From: Bacteroidetes bacterium UBA1941
GTDB taxonomy: Bacteria > Bacteroidota > Bacteroidia > Chitinophagales > LD1
Length of the DNA stretch: 64,000 nt
Assembly (NCBI GenBank): GCA_002336805.1
Contig: DDEZ01000003.1
Span: forward strand, 62,001 to 126,000
Reading direction: 5' to 3'
Shown here: positions 50,701 through 59,223 of the stretch, in pieces
Numbering within the stretch: position 1 is the stretch's first letter
Layout: each line of letters starts with the position of its first letter
Position numbers and translations under genes: made by a program
Notes under the pieces: generated by a model
What the model saw: the letters and a program-made list of their open reading frames with translations, nothing else
Database searches by the model: none
Told to the model about the DNA's origin: nothing

Positions 50701-51873
50701 ATGTCACCATTTACAGAGAGCCATCAGCTGCTCCGTCAGTCGTTCCGCCAGTTTGTAGAGAAAGAGATCACTCCTAATGTCAAGCACTGGGAGGAGAATA
50801 AGATATGCGAGCGTGAGGTGTTTACCAAGATGGGCCAGCAGGGCTTCTTTGGGGTGAGCTTTCCCGAGGCCTATGGTGGAAGCGGTATGGATATGTGGTC
50901 TGCAGTAGTGATCAGTGAGGAGCTGACCCGTGCCAATATAGGTGGCCTGGCCATGAGCCTCTACGCACACTGCTACCTACCACTCCCTGTGATCAATGCC
51001 CTCGGCACCGAGGAGCAAAAGCAAAACTATCTCGTACCTGCACTGAAAGGAGAGAAGATCGCAGCGCTCGGTATCACAGAGCCGGGTGCCGGCTCTGATG
51101 TAGGTGGCATCAAGACCACAGCGGAGGACAAGGGCGACTACTTTGTGGTGAATGGCTCGAAGATGTTTATCACCAATGGTACGATGGCAGACTTCATCGT
51201 GCTGGCCGTGAGGACAGGAGAGGGGCATGCGCTGTCGCTACTTCTGTTTGATACCAAGATCACGGGCTTCTCTGCCGTACCGGTACACAATAAACTCGGT
51301 ATGCACTCCAGTGATACAGGCCAGCTCTTCTTTGAGAACTGTGTGGTGCCGAAGAGTGCGTTACTTGGTGAGAAAGACTTTGGCTTCTATTATATCATGA
51401 GCAACTTCCAGGAGGAGCGTCTGATAGCCTCTGTGACAGGTACTGCCAGCGCAGAGAACGCACTGGAGAAAGCCAAGCAATACATGAAGGAACGCGAAGC
51501 ATTTGGTCGTCCTATAGCTAAGTTTCAGGTGCTGCGCCACAAGATAGCCCAGATGGCTATCAAGGTGGAGGCCTGCCGCTCCCTCTCATACCGCGCCGTA
51601 GGTGAGTACATAGAGAAAGGCCCGGCTGCTTATTATATCGTATCTGTAGCCAAAGCGTATGTCTGCGAAGAGGCATTCAACGTAGCTAATGAAGCCCTGC
51701 AAATACATGGAGGCTGGGGCTATATGGAGGACTACGGTATCGCCCGTGCCTTCCGCGACCTCCGGCTGCTCACTGTAGGCGCAGGCACCACAGAGATCAT
51801 GCACGAGATCATCTCCAAGATAGAGATGGACGAGGTGCGCCACGAGAAGGTACAGATCAAGGCGAGAGTGTAG
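50701..51873 (+). CDS. Acyl-CoA dehydrogenase
   Basis: The start is ATG 50701 (390 residues); a longer frame lacks family similarity. Features: GITEPGAGSDVGGIKTTA and FITNGTMADFIVLAVRT (flavin and substrate loops), EAFGRPIAKFQVLRHKIAQMA, and QIHGGWGYMEDYGIARAFRDLR. The position that carries the catalytic glutamate in medium-chain enzymes reads GAGTTEI, with alanine there. A Glu-Arg in NFQEERLIASV matches the alternative base position of isovaleryl/long-chain types. It should oxidise an acyl-CoA with FAD in fatty or branched-chain acid breakdown. A terminator follows at 51901. Confidence 0.93.
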   Translation: MSPFTESHQLLRQSFRQFVEKEITPNVKHWEENKICEREVFTKMGQQGFFGVSFPEAYGGSGMDMWSAVVISEELTRANIGGLAMSLYAHCYLPLPVINALGTEEQKQNYLVPALKGEKIAALGITEPGAGSDVGGIKTTAEDKGDYFVVNGSKMFITNGTMADFIVLAVRTGEGHALSLLLFDTKITGFSAVPVHNKLGMHSSDTGQLFFENCVVPKSALLGEKDFGFYYIMSNFQEERLIASVTGTASAENALEKAKQYMKEREAFGRPIAKFQVLRHKIAQMAIKVEACRSLSYRAVGEYIEKGPAAYYIVSVAKAYVCEEAFNVANEALQIHGGWGYMEDYGIARAFRDLRLLTVGAGTTEIMHEIISKIEMDEVRHEKVQIKARV

Positions 51874-51900
51874 TGCTCCCTTTTTTATAGATAATTATGC

Positions 51901-51931
51901 GGCCAGACCTTTTCAGGTTTGGCCGTTTTGT
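51901..51931 (+). terminator. Intrinsic terminator of the acyl-CoA dehydrogenase gene
   Basis: GGCCAGACC pairs with GGTTTGGCC (one G-U pair) around TTTTCA and is followed by GTTTTGTTT. Confidence 0.8.
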
Positions 51932-52097
51932 TTCTGTCTGTTATTGGTTTTTTAGCCAATGGAAATCCGACTGCGTAAGAAGTGTGTCTGATTTTAATTA
52001 TTTGTGCTATAGTATCTTATGATGCTTAGGTGAGCGTTGGCACGATGCTTGAAATATAGGAGGTGTATCATTATTTCTAACTAAAAAATAGAAGGCA

Positions 52098-52694
52098 ATG
52101 AAAACTCTCAAGATGAAATCCGCTGTGCTCGCTACGATGTTTGCCGGTGCAGTGGTGATCGGTAGCATCACACCAGCTATGGCAGGTGCTCCGGTCCTGA
52201 CAGTAGAGAAAACGGCTATCAATAAAGACCTCACTCATGTGAGTGCTACACGCGACCGCGTCACTACGCTGCAGTCGCAACTGAAGGCTGACCGCAAGGC
52301 TGGCCTCAATACGGTAGCACTCCAGAAAGAGCTGAGTAAGGCGAAAGCTGACCACCAACATGCCAAGGCCTACCTCCGTGCTGACAAGCGCGACCTGGTG
52401 ATGGACCATCAGGCGTATATCAAGGAGACAAGGGCTGCCCTGCGCGAAGACCGTAATGAGCTGGCCCAGACCAGGTTTGATGTGAAGCGCTCTCCATCTC
52501 AAAAGAGCGTAGACATCATGAATAAGCGCATGGAGATCAATGATGACAAGTCTGCGCTTATACAAGCCAAGACCACGCGAAACAATGACCTGTTGGCCGC
52601 CAATGATAAGATAGAAAAGGTACAAGGCCAGAACGTAGCTACGCTCAAAATAGAAAACGCCGGAGCGAAGTTGCAAAACCTCGCAATGAAGTAA
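52098..52694 (+). CDS. Exported coiled-coil hypothetical protein
   Basis: A 198-residue protein with a signal peptide (KSAVLATMFAGAVVIGSITPAMA) and an almost entirely helical, charged mature part with heptad-like spacing (LQSQLKADRKAGLNTVALQK, KAYLRADKRDLVMDHQAY). It lacks cysteine and is rich in Lys, Asp and Ala, suggesting an extended periplasmic coiled coil, perhaps stress-related like Spy-type or DUF4142-type proteins, though no signature is present. It is monocistronic with a strong terminator. Confidence 0.75.
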   Translation: MKTLKMKSAVLATMFAGAVVIGSITPAMAGAPVLTVEKTAINKDLTHVSATRDRVTTLQSQLKADRKAGLNTVALQKELSKAKADHQHAKAYLRADKRDLVMDHQAYIKETRAALREDRNELAQTRFDVKRSPSQKSVDIMNKRMEINDDKSALIQAKTTRNNDLLAANDKIEKVQGQNVATLKIENAGAKLQNLAMK

Positions 52695-52715
52695 TCACGT
52701 TAATGTGATATGATG

Positions 52716-52742
52716 AAGGGCTCCCCATGGGAGCCCTTTTTT
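52716..52742 (+). terminator. Intrinsic terminator of the coiled-coil protein gene
   Basis: GGGCTCCC pairs with GGGAGCCC around CAT and is followed by six T residues. Confidence 0.92.
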
Positions 52743-52788
52743 GGGTTGGTTTATAAAGGGGGAGTTTTTCTCTGAGGAGCTTTTGGGG

Positions 52789-53100
52789 CTACTGCTTATA
52801 ATCAAAATGCTTCATCCAGAGGTTGCTTTCTACCGAAACTTTGCCATCCTTGATATATACCTTATCGCCGTCTTTCACAGGCAAAGGCCCGGCTGGCGTA
52901 GCGATGGAGGCAGTAGCGCAACCCTTTATGACTACCGGGCTAGTGCGATTGTGCGCCAGCGTGATCGTAGATGTTTTGCCGCAGGCAGTGACGGTGTAGG
53001 TATGGTTTACAGAGTCATCGTTGTATACTTTCAGATGGGTCTGTGCGTGCACACCAGTATAGATGCCAGTGGTCATAAGTAGTAGCAACAGGGATTTCAT
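52789..53100 (-). CDS. Small secreted beta-rich protein, paralogue A
   Basis: A 103-residue protein with signal peptide MKSLLLLLMTTGIYTGVHAQ. The mature domain has LKVYNDDSVNHTYTVTACGK, a THxLAHNRTSP-like strand pair, VVIKGCATASIATPAGP and VKDGDKVYIKDGKVSVE. Two cysteines (TACGK and IKGC) probably form a disulfide. It is clearly homologous to the product of 53236-53520, next to it on the same strand, at the same order of motifs. No known family is recognised. It is predicted to be periplasmic or secreted. Confidence 0.8.
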   Translation of the reverse strand: MKSLLLLLMTTGIYTGVHAQTHLKVYNDDSVNHTYTVTACGKTSTITLAHNRTSPVVIKGCATASIATPAGPLPVKDGDKVYIKDGKVSVESNLWMKHFDYKQ

Positions 53101-53184
53101 ATGTTGTATTTAGGTGATAAATGATTGATATCCATAGTAGCCGGTATCATTTATCATGCCATGCCCCACTGCCCGCGTCCGGCT

Positions 53185-53216
53185 AAAAACAACAAAGCCC
53201 CCTCACGGGAGCTTTG
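53185..53216 (-). terminator. Intrinsic terminator downstream of paralogue B
   Basis: On the minus strand CAAAGCTCCC pairs with GGGGGCTTTG (one U-G pair) around GTGA, followed by TTGTTTTT. It separates the two paralogous genes into two transcripts. Confidence 0.8.
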
Positions 53217-53235
53217 CAGATGCCTTTGGGCACAT

Positions 53236-53520
53236 TTAGAGGCTGCTTACGACCTCTACCTTGCCACCCTTGATATGGATCTTATCTCCGTCCTTTACCT
53301 TGATATCGCCGTTAGGCGTGCTGATCGTGGCATCACTACATCCCTGAATAGTGAGGGTGGCAGTACGGCTGTGCTCAAAGGTCACTTCTTTGTTATTGCC
53401 GCAGGTCACGGCTTTGAACGTATAGTCTTTAGAGTCTTCATTGTAATAGCGCAAAGTGGTACCGGCAAAAGAGGCTACTGCGATACCGGCAGCAGCCAGT
53501 GTGAGGATCAGTTTTTTCAT
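53236..53520 (-). CDS. Small secreted beta-rich protein, paralogue B
   Basis: The start is ATG 53520 (94 residues) where the signal peptide MKKLILTLAAAGIAVASFA begins; the frame upstream is non-coding. The mature part repeats the pattern of paralogue A: LRYYNEDSKDYTFKAVTCGN, VTFEHSRTATLTIQGCSDAT, STPNGDIKVKDGDKIHIKGG. Both cysteines are conserved (VTCGN, IQGC). The strong conservation of VKDGDKxxIKxGKVxV marks the family. Function unknown; a small extracellular beta-sandwich is inferred. Confidence 0.82.
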   Translation of the reverse strand: MKKLILTLAAAGIAVASFAGTTLRYYNEDSKDYTFKAVTCGNNKEVTFEHSRTATLTIQGCSDATISTPNGDIKVKDGDKIHIKGGKVEVVSSL

Positions 53521-53742
53521 GTCAGGATGTTTTGATGAGTGATTTAATGATGGCAAATGTAAACGGATAGCCCAAACGCTGCAATCACAAAATCGGAGGT
53601 AAATCGGAACTTTGACAGGCAGGTTTACTTTCGCCGCAGGCGGCAAACGCTTGATCCTGCCATATTTCCGCCTCGTGATAAATCCTTTGGCTCTTTGCCT
53701 TTTGTGCATTAATCTTGCAGCCGAAATCGCACTACCATCCGG

Positions 53743-54507
53743 ATGAATAAAAGCACAGTCAGTATCGCAGCCCTGCTGCTGGTCATAGGCGCACCAGTAT
53801 TCTTTTTTCTGGTCTTCCGCCCGCTGAGCCAGATACCGCGTCCGCTCTCGCCAAAGCACTATTACCCCACGGGTGCCATAGAGCGCACGGATGATGGCGG
53901 CGAGGCCTGGGTAGACTCGCAGTACCAGACTATCGCCAATGATACTTTCACCACGCAGACCGGAGACCAGTTTGTGCTGGATAGCCTGCGCGGCAATATC
54001 TATGTGGCTGATTTCTTCTTTGCTACCTGCCCCGGCATCTGCCCAAAGCTGACCCGCAGCCTGGATACGGTGCAGAAGTACTTTATCAAGGACGCTAATT
54101 TCCGCCTAGTATCCTTCACCGTAGATCCGGACAAGGACTCCGTACCTGTCCTCCGTGAATACGCCAAGAACCACGGCGCTGTGACTGGCCGCTGGTACCT
54201 GCTGCGCTCTACCAAGGCCAAGACATTCAAACTGGCCAATGAGAGTTTTCATATCATAGCCAAGGAGGACGAAGATGGTGGCCCTGATGCACTGGTACAT
54301 AGTGAGAAACTCGTACTGGTAGACTACAATGGCGTGATACGCGGCTGGTATGACGGCACGGACAGCGCCAGTGTCAATAAACTGATGGGGGATATCGTCC
54401 TGGTGCTGCGCGAGACGGAGCGCACCTATAGCTTCCGCAAGAATCCACACGAGGAAAATCTGATCAGGAAGATAAAGAAGTGGTTTAAAGGAGAGAAAAA
54501 GAAGTAA
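53743..54507 (+). CDS. SCO1/SenC-family copper chaperone for cytochrome oxidase
   Basis: A 254-residue membrane-anchored thioredoxin-fold protein. One N-terminal span (IAALLLVIGAPVFFFLVF) precedes a periplasmic domain with the copper-binding CxxxC (Cys96 and Cys100 in FFATCPGICPKL), VSFTVDPDKDSVPVLREY and the ligand His186 in LVHSEKLVLVDYNG. It delivers or reduces copper for the CuA site of the oxidase. Its stop overlaps the DUF420 start (TAATG). The oxidase subunit III gene lies about 21 kb to the left. Confidence 0.94.
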   Translation: MNKSTVSIAALLLVIGAPVFFFLVFRPLSQIPRPLSPKHYYPTGAIERTDDGGEAWVDSQYQTIANDTFTTQTGDQFVLDSLRGNIYVADFFFATCPGICPKLTRSLDTVQKYFIKDANFRLVSFTVDPDKDSVPVLREYAKNHGAVTGRWYLLRSTKAKTFKLANESFHIIAKEDEDGGPDALVHSEKLVLVDYNGVIRGWYDGTDSASVNKLMGDIVLVLRETERTYSFRKNPHEENLIRKIKKWFKGEKKK

Positions 54508-55070
54508 TGATAAAAGCTGTAATAGAAAAGAATGATAAACTGGCATATGGCCTCATAGCAGTGCTGTCTGTAGTGGTCTTTATGCTCGTGGTGCTGATCG
54601 GCAAGTTTAAGATCTATACCCTTTTCCCCGGTATAGAGCTGGGCTTTGATCCGCACATCTTCGCTAAAATAAATGCAGGACTGAACTCCCTCGTGTCTGT
54701 GCTACTGGTGCTGGGGCTGATACTGGTCAAGCAAAAGAAATACGAGGCACACCGCACGGTGATGATGGTGGCTTTTGGCGCATCGGCTATCTTCCTGCTG
54801 TCTTATGTGGCGCATCACTTTACTACCTATGATACACACTTTGGTGGTGAGGGGGCTATCCGCTGGTTCTACTATCCGCTGCTGATCACACATATCATAC
54901 TGGCTGCTACAGTGCTGCCTTTTATCCTCCTGGCCATGTACCGCGGCCTCACAGCAGACTGGCGCGAGCACAAGAAGATAGTGCGCGTGACATACCCTAT
55001 CTGGCTCTATGTGAGCGTGAGCGGGGTGATAGTCTACCTGCTCATCGCGCCGTACTACCAGCCTATGTAG
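54507..55070 (+). CDS. DUF420 membrane protein (CtaM-like)
   Basis: A 187-residue integral membrane protein with about five spans (LAYGLIAVLSVVVFMLVVLIG, LNSLVSVLLVLGLILV, VMMVAFGASAIFLLSYVAHH, LLITHIILAATVLPFILLAMY, IWLYVSVSGVIVYLLIAPYY). Several histidines (SYVAHHFTTYDTHFGG, ITH) and the family pattern KINAGLNS fit DUF420, which in Firmicutes includes CtaM, needed for maturation of haem-copper oxidases. Translational coupling to SCO1 supports an oxidase-assembly role. Confidence 0.92.
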   Translation: MIKAVIEKNDKLAYGLIAVLSVVVFMLVVLIGKFKIYTLFPGIELGFDPHIFAKINAGLNSLVSVLLVLGLILVKQKKYEAHRTVMMVAFGASAIFLLSYVAHHFTTYDTHFGGEGAIRWFYYPLLITHIILAATVLPFILLAMYRGLTADWREHKKIVRVTYPIWLYVSVSGVIVYLLIAPYYQPM

Positions 55071-55106
55071 GCCGCCTTTTGGTGTAATGTTTGTATTTTG
55101 ACCCTT

Positions 55107-55559
55107 ATGATAAATACCATCCCCGGTACCTGGCACCTCCATTACTCTACCTTTCCCATGTGGCAGAAAGAAGGCGTACATGCTGTCACTTTCAACTATA
55201 CCGCGATCACACTAGAAGGCAAGGCCGCACTACTCGATGAGGTGAAATACCTGAAGGGTGACCGCCCGCGGTCAGTAGTGGGCCACGATCGCCAGGATGC
55301 ATTAGATCGCAGCACCTTCATCTGGAGGGGAAAGGGATTGCTGTGGCTCTTTCAGAGCAGGTGGCGCGTGGAGTGGATGAGTGAGGACCATTCTACTATG
55401 ATCATATCCTTTGATAAAACGCTGGTGACGCAATCTGGTATAGATATCCTGACCCGCGCTGACGCAGATGCCGCAGGGCTGGTCAGAGCTCAAGAGATAA
55501 TAGCAGAGCGCAGCCTACTGGCTGATGTCAAAGAGCCCCTGCTCCCGGTGATGCAATAG
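55107..55559 (+). CDS. Lipocalin-like hypothetical protein
   Basis: The start is ATG 55107 (150 residues). GTWHLHYSTFPMWQKE at the N terminus and MIISFDKTLVTQSGIDILTR at the C terminus match the first and last strands of lipocalin-like proteins, with GLLWLFQSRWRVEWM between. No signal peptide is seen, so it is probably cytosolic and binds a small hydrophobic ligand or acts catalytically; neither is known. A TATTTTG -7-like element ends 6 bases before the ATG. It follows DUF420 by 36 bases but has its own promoter element. Confidence 0.7.
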   Translation: MINTIPGTWHLHYSTFPMWQKEGVHAVTFNYTAITLEGKAALLDEVKYLKGDRPRSVVGHDRQDALDRSTFIWRGKGLLWLFQSRWRVEWMSEDHSTMIISFDKTLVTQSGIDILTRADADAAGLVRAQEIIAERSLLADVKEPLLPVMQ

Positions 55560-55619
55560 CCGGGGGGCGTCATACGTTATCAGATAGTAAGTCACTATCA
55601 TTTGGTATCCACCACAGCT

Positions 55620-56633
55620 ATGAAACTCTACTGCGCTCTTTTGCTAGGCTTGCTGCTCAGCCTCACTGCTGTGGCTGACACGATACCGCCCGGCCCTTTT
55701 CACTATATAGACTCTGCAGCCATCTATGCACCAGCTACACTGGCATCTGATGCAGACAGCATAGCGCGCTATCTGCGCCCTCTCTGCCATAGTGAGGTGC
55801 AGCGGGCGCGTGCAGCGTACAGCTGGATGGCCGGGCATATACGCTATGATGATGCCACGTTCAACTCGGGTGCCAAAGTGGACCAATCCAGCACCAATGT
55901 ACTGAAGCGCAAGCGGGCAGTCTGCCAGGGATATGCGGAGACGTATAAGGCCCTCTGTACGGCCATGGGACTGCAGGCAGAGGTCATATCAGGATATGGC
56001 AAAGGGTATGGGTATGAAGCGGGCAAGAGCTTTGGTGGCAAGATCAACCATGCCTGGAATGCGGTGAGAGCGGATGGCCGCTGGCTGCTGATAGATGCGA
56101 CATGGGGTGCCGGCAGCGGGCACCAGGTACAATACCAGTATGTGAGCCATATGGATTTTGATCCTTACTGGTTTGATACAGATCCGTACGAGTTTGTATT
56201 CTCCCACTATCCTGTAGATATGCAGTGGCTGCTGGTGCCCGGTGGCCTCACACTGGCGCAATATGAGGAGATGCCGTGGGTGAGGCCGGCTTTTTTCAAG
56301 CTAGGTTTCAGCGGACGGGAAATGTATGATAAATACCTGACGGGATCACTACCGGCCAATCTGCCTATAGCCTACTCCAATCCGCATCGGCTCAAGGTGT
56401 CGGGATTTCCCATGTCCAGCATCATACAGGCTGGTGCCCGTCTGGAGCTGACCATAGAGTGCCCGGACGATGTGGTGATCGTAGCCCTGGCAGAGCGCGG
56501 TGCTGGCCCTGTACCTTTCACACATACCGGCAATAGATATACCCTGTCGGCACCCGCTATAAAAGGCGATCTGAAAATAGGAGTGGGCACGATGAAGAGA
56601 TTTAGCCACATACTGTGCTATACCGTCAGGTAA
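55620..56633 (+). CDS. Secreted transglutaminase-like (papain-fold) protein
   Basis: The start is ATG 55620 (337 residues) with signal peptide MKLYCALLLGLLLSLTAVA. The transglutaminase-like core has all three catalytic residues: Cys102 in AVCQGYAETYKAL, His144 in KINHAWNAVR and Asp159 in LLIDATWGAG. YVSHMDFDPYWFDTDPYEF and a C-terminal beta domain complete the pattern of the Bacteroidota KyphoscoliosisPeptidase-like group. It may cleave or crosslink proteins in the periplasm. The promoter is not obvious and no downstream partner exists. Confidence 0.88.
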   Translation: MKLYCALLLGLLLSLTAVADTIPPGPFHYIDSAAIYAPATLASDADSIARYLRPLCHSEVQRARAAYSWMAGHIRYDDATFNSGAKVDQSSTNVLKRKRAVCQGYAETYKALCTAMGLQAEVISGYGKGYGYEAGKSFGGKINHAWNAVRADGRWLLIDATWGAGSGHQVQYQYVSHMDFDPYWFDTDPYEFVFSHYPVDMQWLLVPGGLTLAQYEEMPWVRPAFFKLGFSGREMYDKYLTGSLPANLPIAYSNPHRLKVSGFPMSSIIQAGARLELTIECPDDVVIVALAERGAGPVPFTHTGNRYTLSAPAIKGDLKIGVGTMKRFSHILCYTVR

Positions 56634-56691
56634 CCCAATGGACCATATAGGTGCAGGTGGACAATGCCATCAACCCTAAAATGGAATAAAA

Positions 56692-57981
56692 CTAGACTAT
56701 AGCCTCCAGCTTGTTTTTGAAGAGCAGCTTCTCGCGCTCAGGGCCGGTAGAGAGCATAGTGATAGGAGTAGCCAGGTGGCTCTCGAGGAATGTCAGGTAG
56801 CTGCGCAGATGCTCCGGCAGCTCGTCTACTGAGCTGAAGGGACCGAGGTCCTGCTTCCAGCCCGGGAAAGAGCGGTATACAGGATCTATCTGCACATCAT
56901 TGATATCATATGGTATCGTATCAGTCTGTTGGCTGTCTATTTTGTAGTGTGTGCAGGCCTCTATCTGGTCAAAGTCATTGAGTACGTCGGCCTTGGTCAT
57001 AGCGATCTGGGTGATGCCATTGATCATGATGCCATAGCGTAGCGCAGGCAGGTCTATCCAGCCGCAGCGGCGTTTGCGACCCGTGGTAGCGCCAAACTCA
57101 AAGCCTATCTGGCGGATGCGCTCGCCGGTCTCATTGTCCAGCTCGGTGGGGAAGGGGCCACCACCCACGCGGGTGCAGTAGGCCTTGGCTATGCCGATCA
57201 CTTCCTTCACCTTGGTAGGGGAGATGCCGAGTCCATTGCAGGCGCCGGAGCTGATCGTATTGGATGAGGTCACATACGGATACGTGCCAAAGTCGATATC
57301 GAGCATAGTGCCCTGAGCGCCCTCTGCGAGGATCGTCTTGCCCTTGCTGATCATATCATTCAGGTAGTACTCAGAGTCGATGAGGTTTTCGTAAGAACGC
57401 AGTATCTCTATCGCTTCAAACCACTTGTTTTCCTCCTCTGTCACATCAAAAGCGAAATCATATTGTTTAGCGAGGTGGAGGTGCTTCTCCTTGATACGCT
57501 GGTACATCCCCTTGAAATCGGAGGATAGTATATCGCCCATGCGCAGGCCATTACGGCCTGTTTTGTCCATGTAGGTAGGGGTGATACCGCGGAGTGTAGA
57601 GCCTATCTTAGACTGGCCCTTGGCAGCCTCTGATGCGGCATCGAGTACCTTGTGCATAGGCAGGATCAGATGCGCCTTCTTGGAGATAAAGAGGCGGCCC
57701 CTGACCGGTATATTTTTGCTCTCCAGTGTCGTGATCTCGCGTATGAGGGTCACCGGGTCTATCACCACACCATTGCCTATGATATTGATCGGTTTGCCGT
57801 GCATGATGCCGCTCGGTACGGTGTGGAGTACGGTCTTCTCACCACCTATCACCAGTGTGTGGCCGGCATTGGGCCCACCCTGAAAGCGTGCTATCACATC
57901 ATACTGGGGAGCCAGGTAGTCTACTATTTTGCCCTTGCCCTCATCTCCCCATTGCAAACCTAAAAGTATATCGACGAACAT
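56692..57981 (-). CDS. purA: Adenylosuccinate synthase
   Basis: A 429-residue purine biosynthesis enzyme that makes adenylosuccinate from IMP, aspartate and GTP in the cytosol. Motifs are QWGDEGKGKIVDYLA (P-loop), GGPNAGHTLVI, the loop AEGAQGTMLDIDFGTYPYVTSS and TTGRKRRCGWIDLPALRYG. All family signatures are intact. It is upstream of no gene on its strand before the transglutaminase-like gene, which is convergent. Confidence 0.97.
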   Translation of the reverse strand: MFVDILLGLQWGDEGKGKIVDYLAPQYDVIARFQGGPNAGHTLVIGGEKTVLHTVPSGIMHGKPINIIGNGVVIDPVTLIREITTLESKNIPVRGRLFISKKAHLILPMHKVLDAASEAAKGQSKIGSTLRGITPTYMDKTGRNGLRMGDILSSDFKGMYQRIKEKHLHLAKQYDFAFDVTEEENKWFEAIEILRSYENLIDSEYYLNDMISKGKTILAEGAQGTMLDIDFGTYPYVTSSNTISSGACNGLGISPTKVKEVIGIAKAYCTRVGGGPFPTELDNETGERIRQIGFEFGATTGRKRRCGWIDLPALRYGIMINGITQIAMTKADVLNDFDQIEACTHYKIDSQQTDTIPYDINDVQIDPVYRSFPGWKQDLGPFSSVDELPEHLRSYLTFLESHLATPITMLSTGPEREKLLFKNKLEAIV

Positions 57982-58002
57982 TTCTTTCTAGAGAATAATT
58001 AA

Positions 58003-58109
58003 TAATGAATAGAGAATAATTTTTCAAGCTATCACAGGTCATATATCAAACAGGAACACGATAGGCATTGAGTTTACACTCTTCACTATTCGTTATTCTC
58101 TATTCGTTA
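58003..58109. repeat. 17-bp inverted repeat in the purA upstream spacer
   Basis: TAATGAATAGAGAATAA at 58003-58019 and TTATTCTCTATTCGTTA at 58093-58109 are complementary at 16 of 17 positions and enclose about 73 bp. The repeat is AT-rich and lies between the STAS gene end and the purA start. Confidence 0.55.
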
Positions 58110-58111
58110 AG

Positions 58112-58450
58112 TTACGCCAGGCTCTTTACTGCTTCCTCTTCAGAGGCACTGATGCTGAATGCGCTCTCGAGCTTCATCATCTTCAGGATCTTGGTCATCA
58201 GGTCAGGTACGTTGCAGAGGTACATGTCGCCGCCTGCGTTCTTCACCTTCGCCAGGGCGCTCATGAGCATGCCCAGGCCGGTGCTATTGATGTACTTGAG
58301 GTCAGTGAGGTTAAAGAGGACCTTTTTCACACCGCCATCGAGCTGCTGCTTTACGTATTCCAGCACAGGGCCGTTGGCATTCTCGCCGAGCAGATTTCCG
58401 CTCAGGTAGATCACGGCTACGCCGTCTTTGAGTTCTTTCTTTATCTCCAT
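58112..58450 (-). CDS. STAS-domain anti-sigma-factor-antagonist-like protein
   Basis: A 112-residue STAS protein with the pattern VIYLSGNLLGENANGPVLEYV, then DLKYINSTGLGMLMSAL, where the serine after Asn is the position phosphorylated in SpoIIAA-type antagonists. It is small and soluble and should bind a serine-kinase anti-sigma partner, none of which is encoded here. It lies 4 bases after the Fur-family gene on the same strand, so the two are probably co-transcribed. Confidence 0.88.
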   Translation of the reverse strand: MEIKKELKDGVAVIYLSGNLLGENANGPVLEYVKQQLDGGVKKVLFNLTDLKYINSTGLGMLMSALAKVKNAGGDMYLCNVPDLMTKILKMMKLESAFSISASEEEAVKSLA

Positions 58451-58454
58451 ATCG

Positions 58455-58940
58455 TTAGTTTTTAGATGCCTTGTGCTCCATCTCTCTCCGTACCTGGCAG
58501 GTGCCGCAGACGCCGTAGCAGTATAGGGTGTGGTGGGTGATCTTAAAGTTGAGCAGCTCGCCCATCATCGTCCTGATCTGCTGTATGCGCGGATCGCAAA
58601 ATTCGACAACTTTTTTGCAATCTACACAAATAATATGGTCATGCTGTTTGTAGCCGTATGATTTTTCATACTGTGCCTGATTCTTGCCAAACTGGTGCTT
58701 CTTGATCAGGTCGCAGGAGACGAGGAGCTCCAGCGTATTGTAGATGGTAGCGCGGGATACGTTGATACCCTTGGCCACGAGGTCTGTGTATAGCTGCTCC
58801 GCCTCAAAGTGATCTGTGCGGCTGTATATCTCCTCCAGTATCGTATAGCGCTCTGTGGTCTTACGCTGTCCTTTCTGCTCGAGGTAGGCCGAGAAGATGC
58901 TGTGCACCTCACGGTATGTTTCTTCATTCAAAACGCTCAC
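58455..58940 (-). CDS. Fur-family transcriptional regulator
   Basis: A winged-helix metalloregulator. The N-terminal DNA-binding part has RKTTERYTILEEIY, HFEAEQLYTDLVAKGINVSRATIYNTLELL, and the metal-binding part HDHIICVDCKKVVEF and YGVCGTCQ with the two CxxC zinc pairs. The start is uncertain: GTG 58940 (161 residues) lies at the expected transcription start of the TATTTTTG promoter, TTG 58931 is an alternative, and a longer frame to 59048 is unlikely. Whether it senses iron, peroxide or zinc cannot be told. It heads a two-gene unit with the STAS protein. Confidence 0.9.
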   Translation of the reverse strand: MSVLNEETYREVHSIFSAYLEQKGQRKTTERYTILEEIYSRTDHFEAEQLYTDLVAKGINVSRATIYNTLELLVSCDLIKKHQFGKNQAQYEKSYGYKQHDHIICVDCKKVVEFCDPRIQQIRTMMGELLNFKITHHTLYCYGVCGTCQVRREMEHKASKN

Positions 58941-58943
58941 GCT

Positions 58944-58951
58944 CAAAAATA
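58944..58951 (-). promoter_or_regulatory. -7 promoter element TATTTTTG of the fur-STAS unit
   Basis: A full TAnnTTTG match on the minus strand ending 3 bases before the GTG at 58940, again suggesting a leaderless message. Confidence 0.5.
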
Positions 58952-59036
58952 GGGAGAAAAGGGGAGATTTCGGAGAGCGTGGACAAAAAATCGGAGCGTA
59001 GTAAGCGTAGCCAACACTAAGAAGGCCTTGTCCACA

Positions 59037-59103
59037 GTCGACGGTCAACGGTCGACGAGGACTAAATTGTCATTTCATGGACGGTGGACAGTTGACTGTC
59101 GAC
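59037..59103. repeat. Dispersed GTCGAC-type repeats (intergenic copies)
   Basis: GTCGACGGTCAACGGTCGAC at 59037-59056 matches the copy inside sufD (29761-29780) at 19 of 20 positions. A related unit GACGGTGGACAGTTGACTGT with CGAC lies at 59080-59103. Confidence 0.75.
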
Positions 59104-59223
59104 TTTTATGGAAAGGTTGCAATAGCCGCATCTAAGCTAAAAAGTGTGAAGCCGCTATCCTTATAGAGAGCTAATACAATAAGAAACCGCGGTTTGCGTA
59201 ATAATGCCCTAAACCCATCTGCT

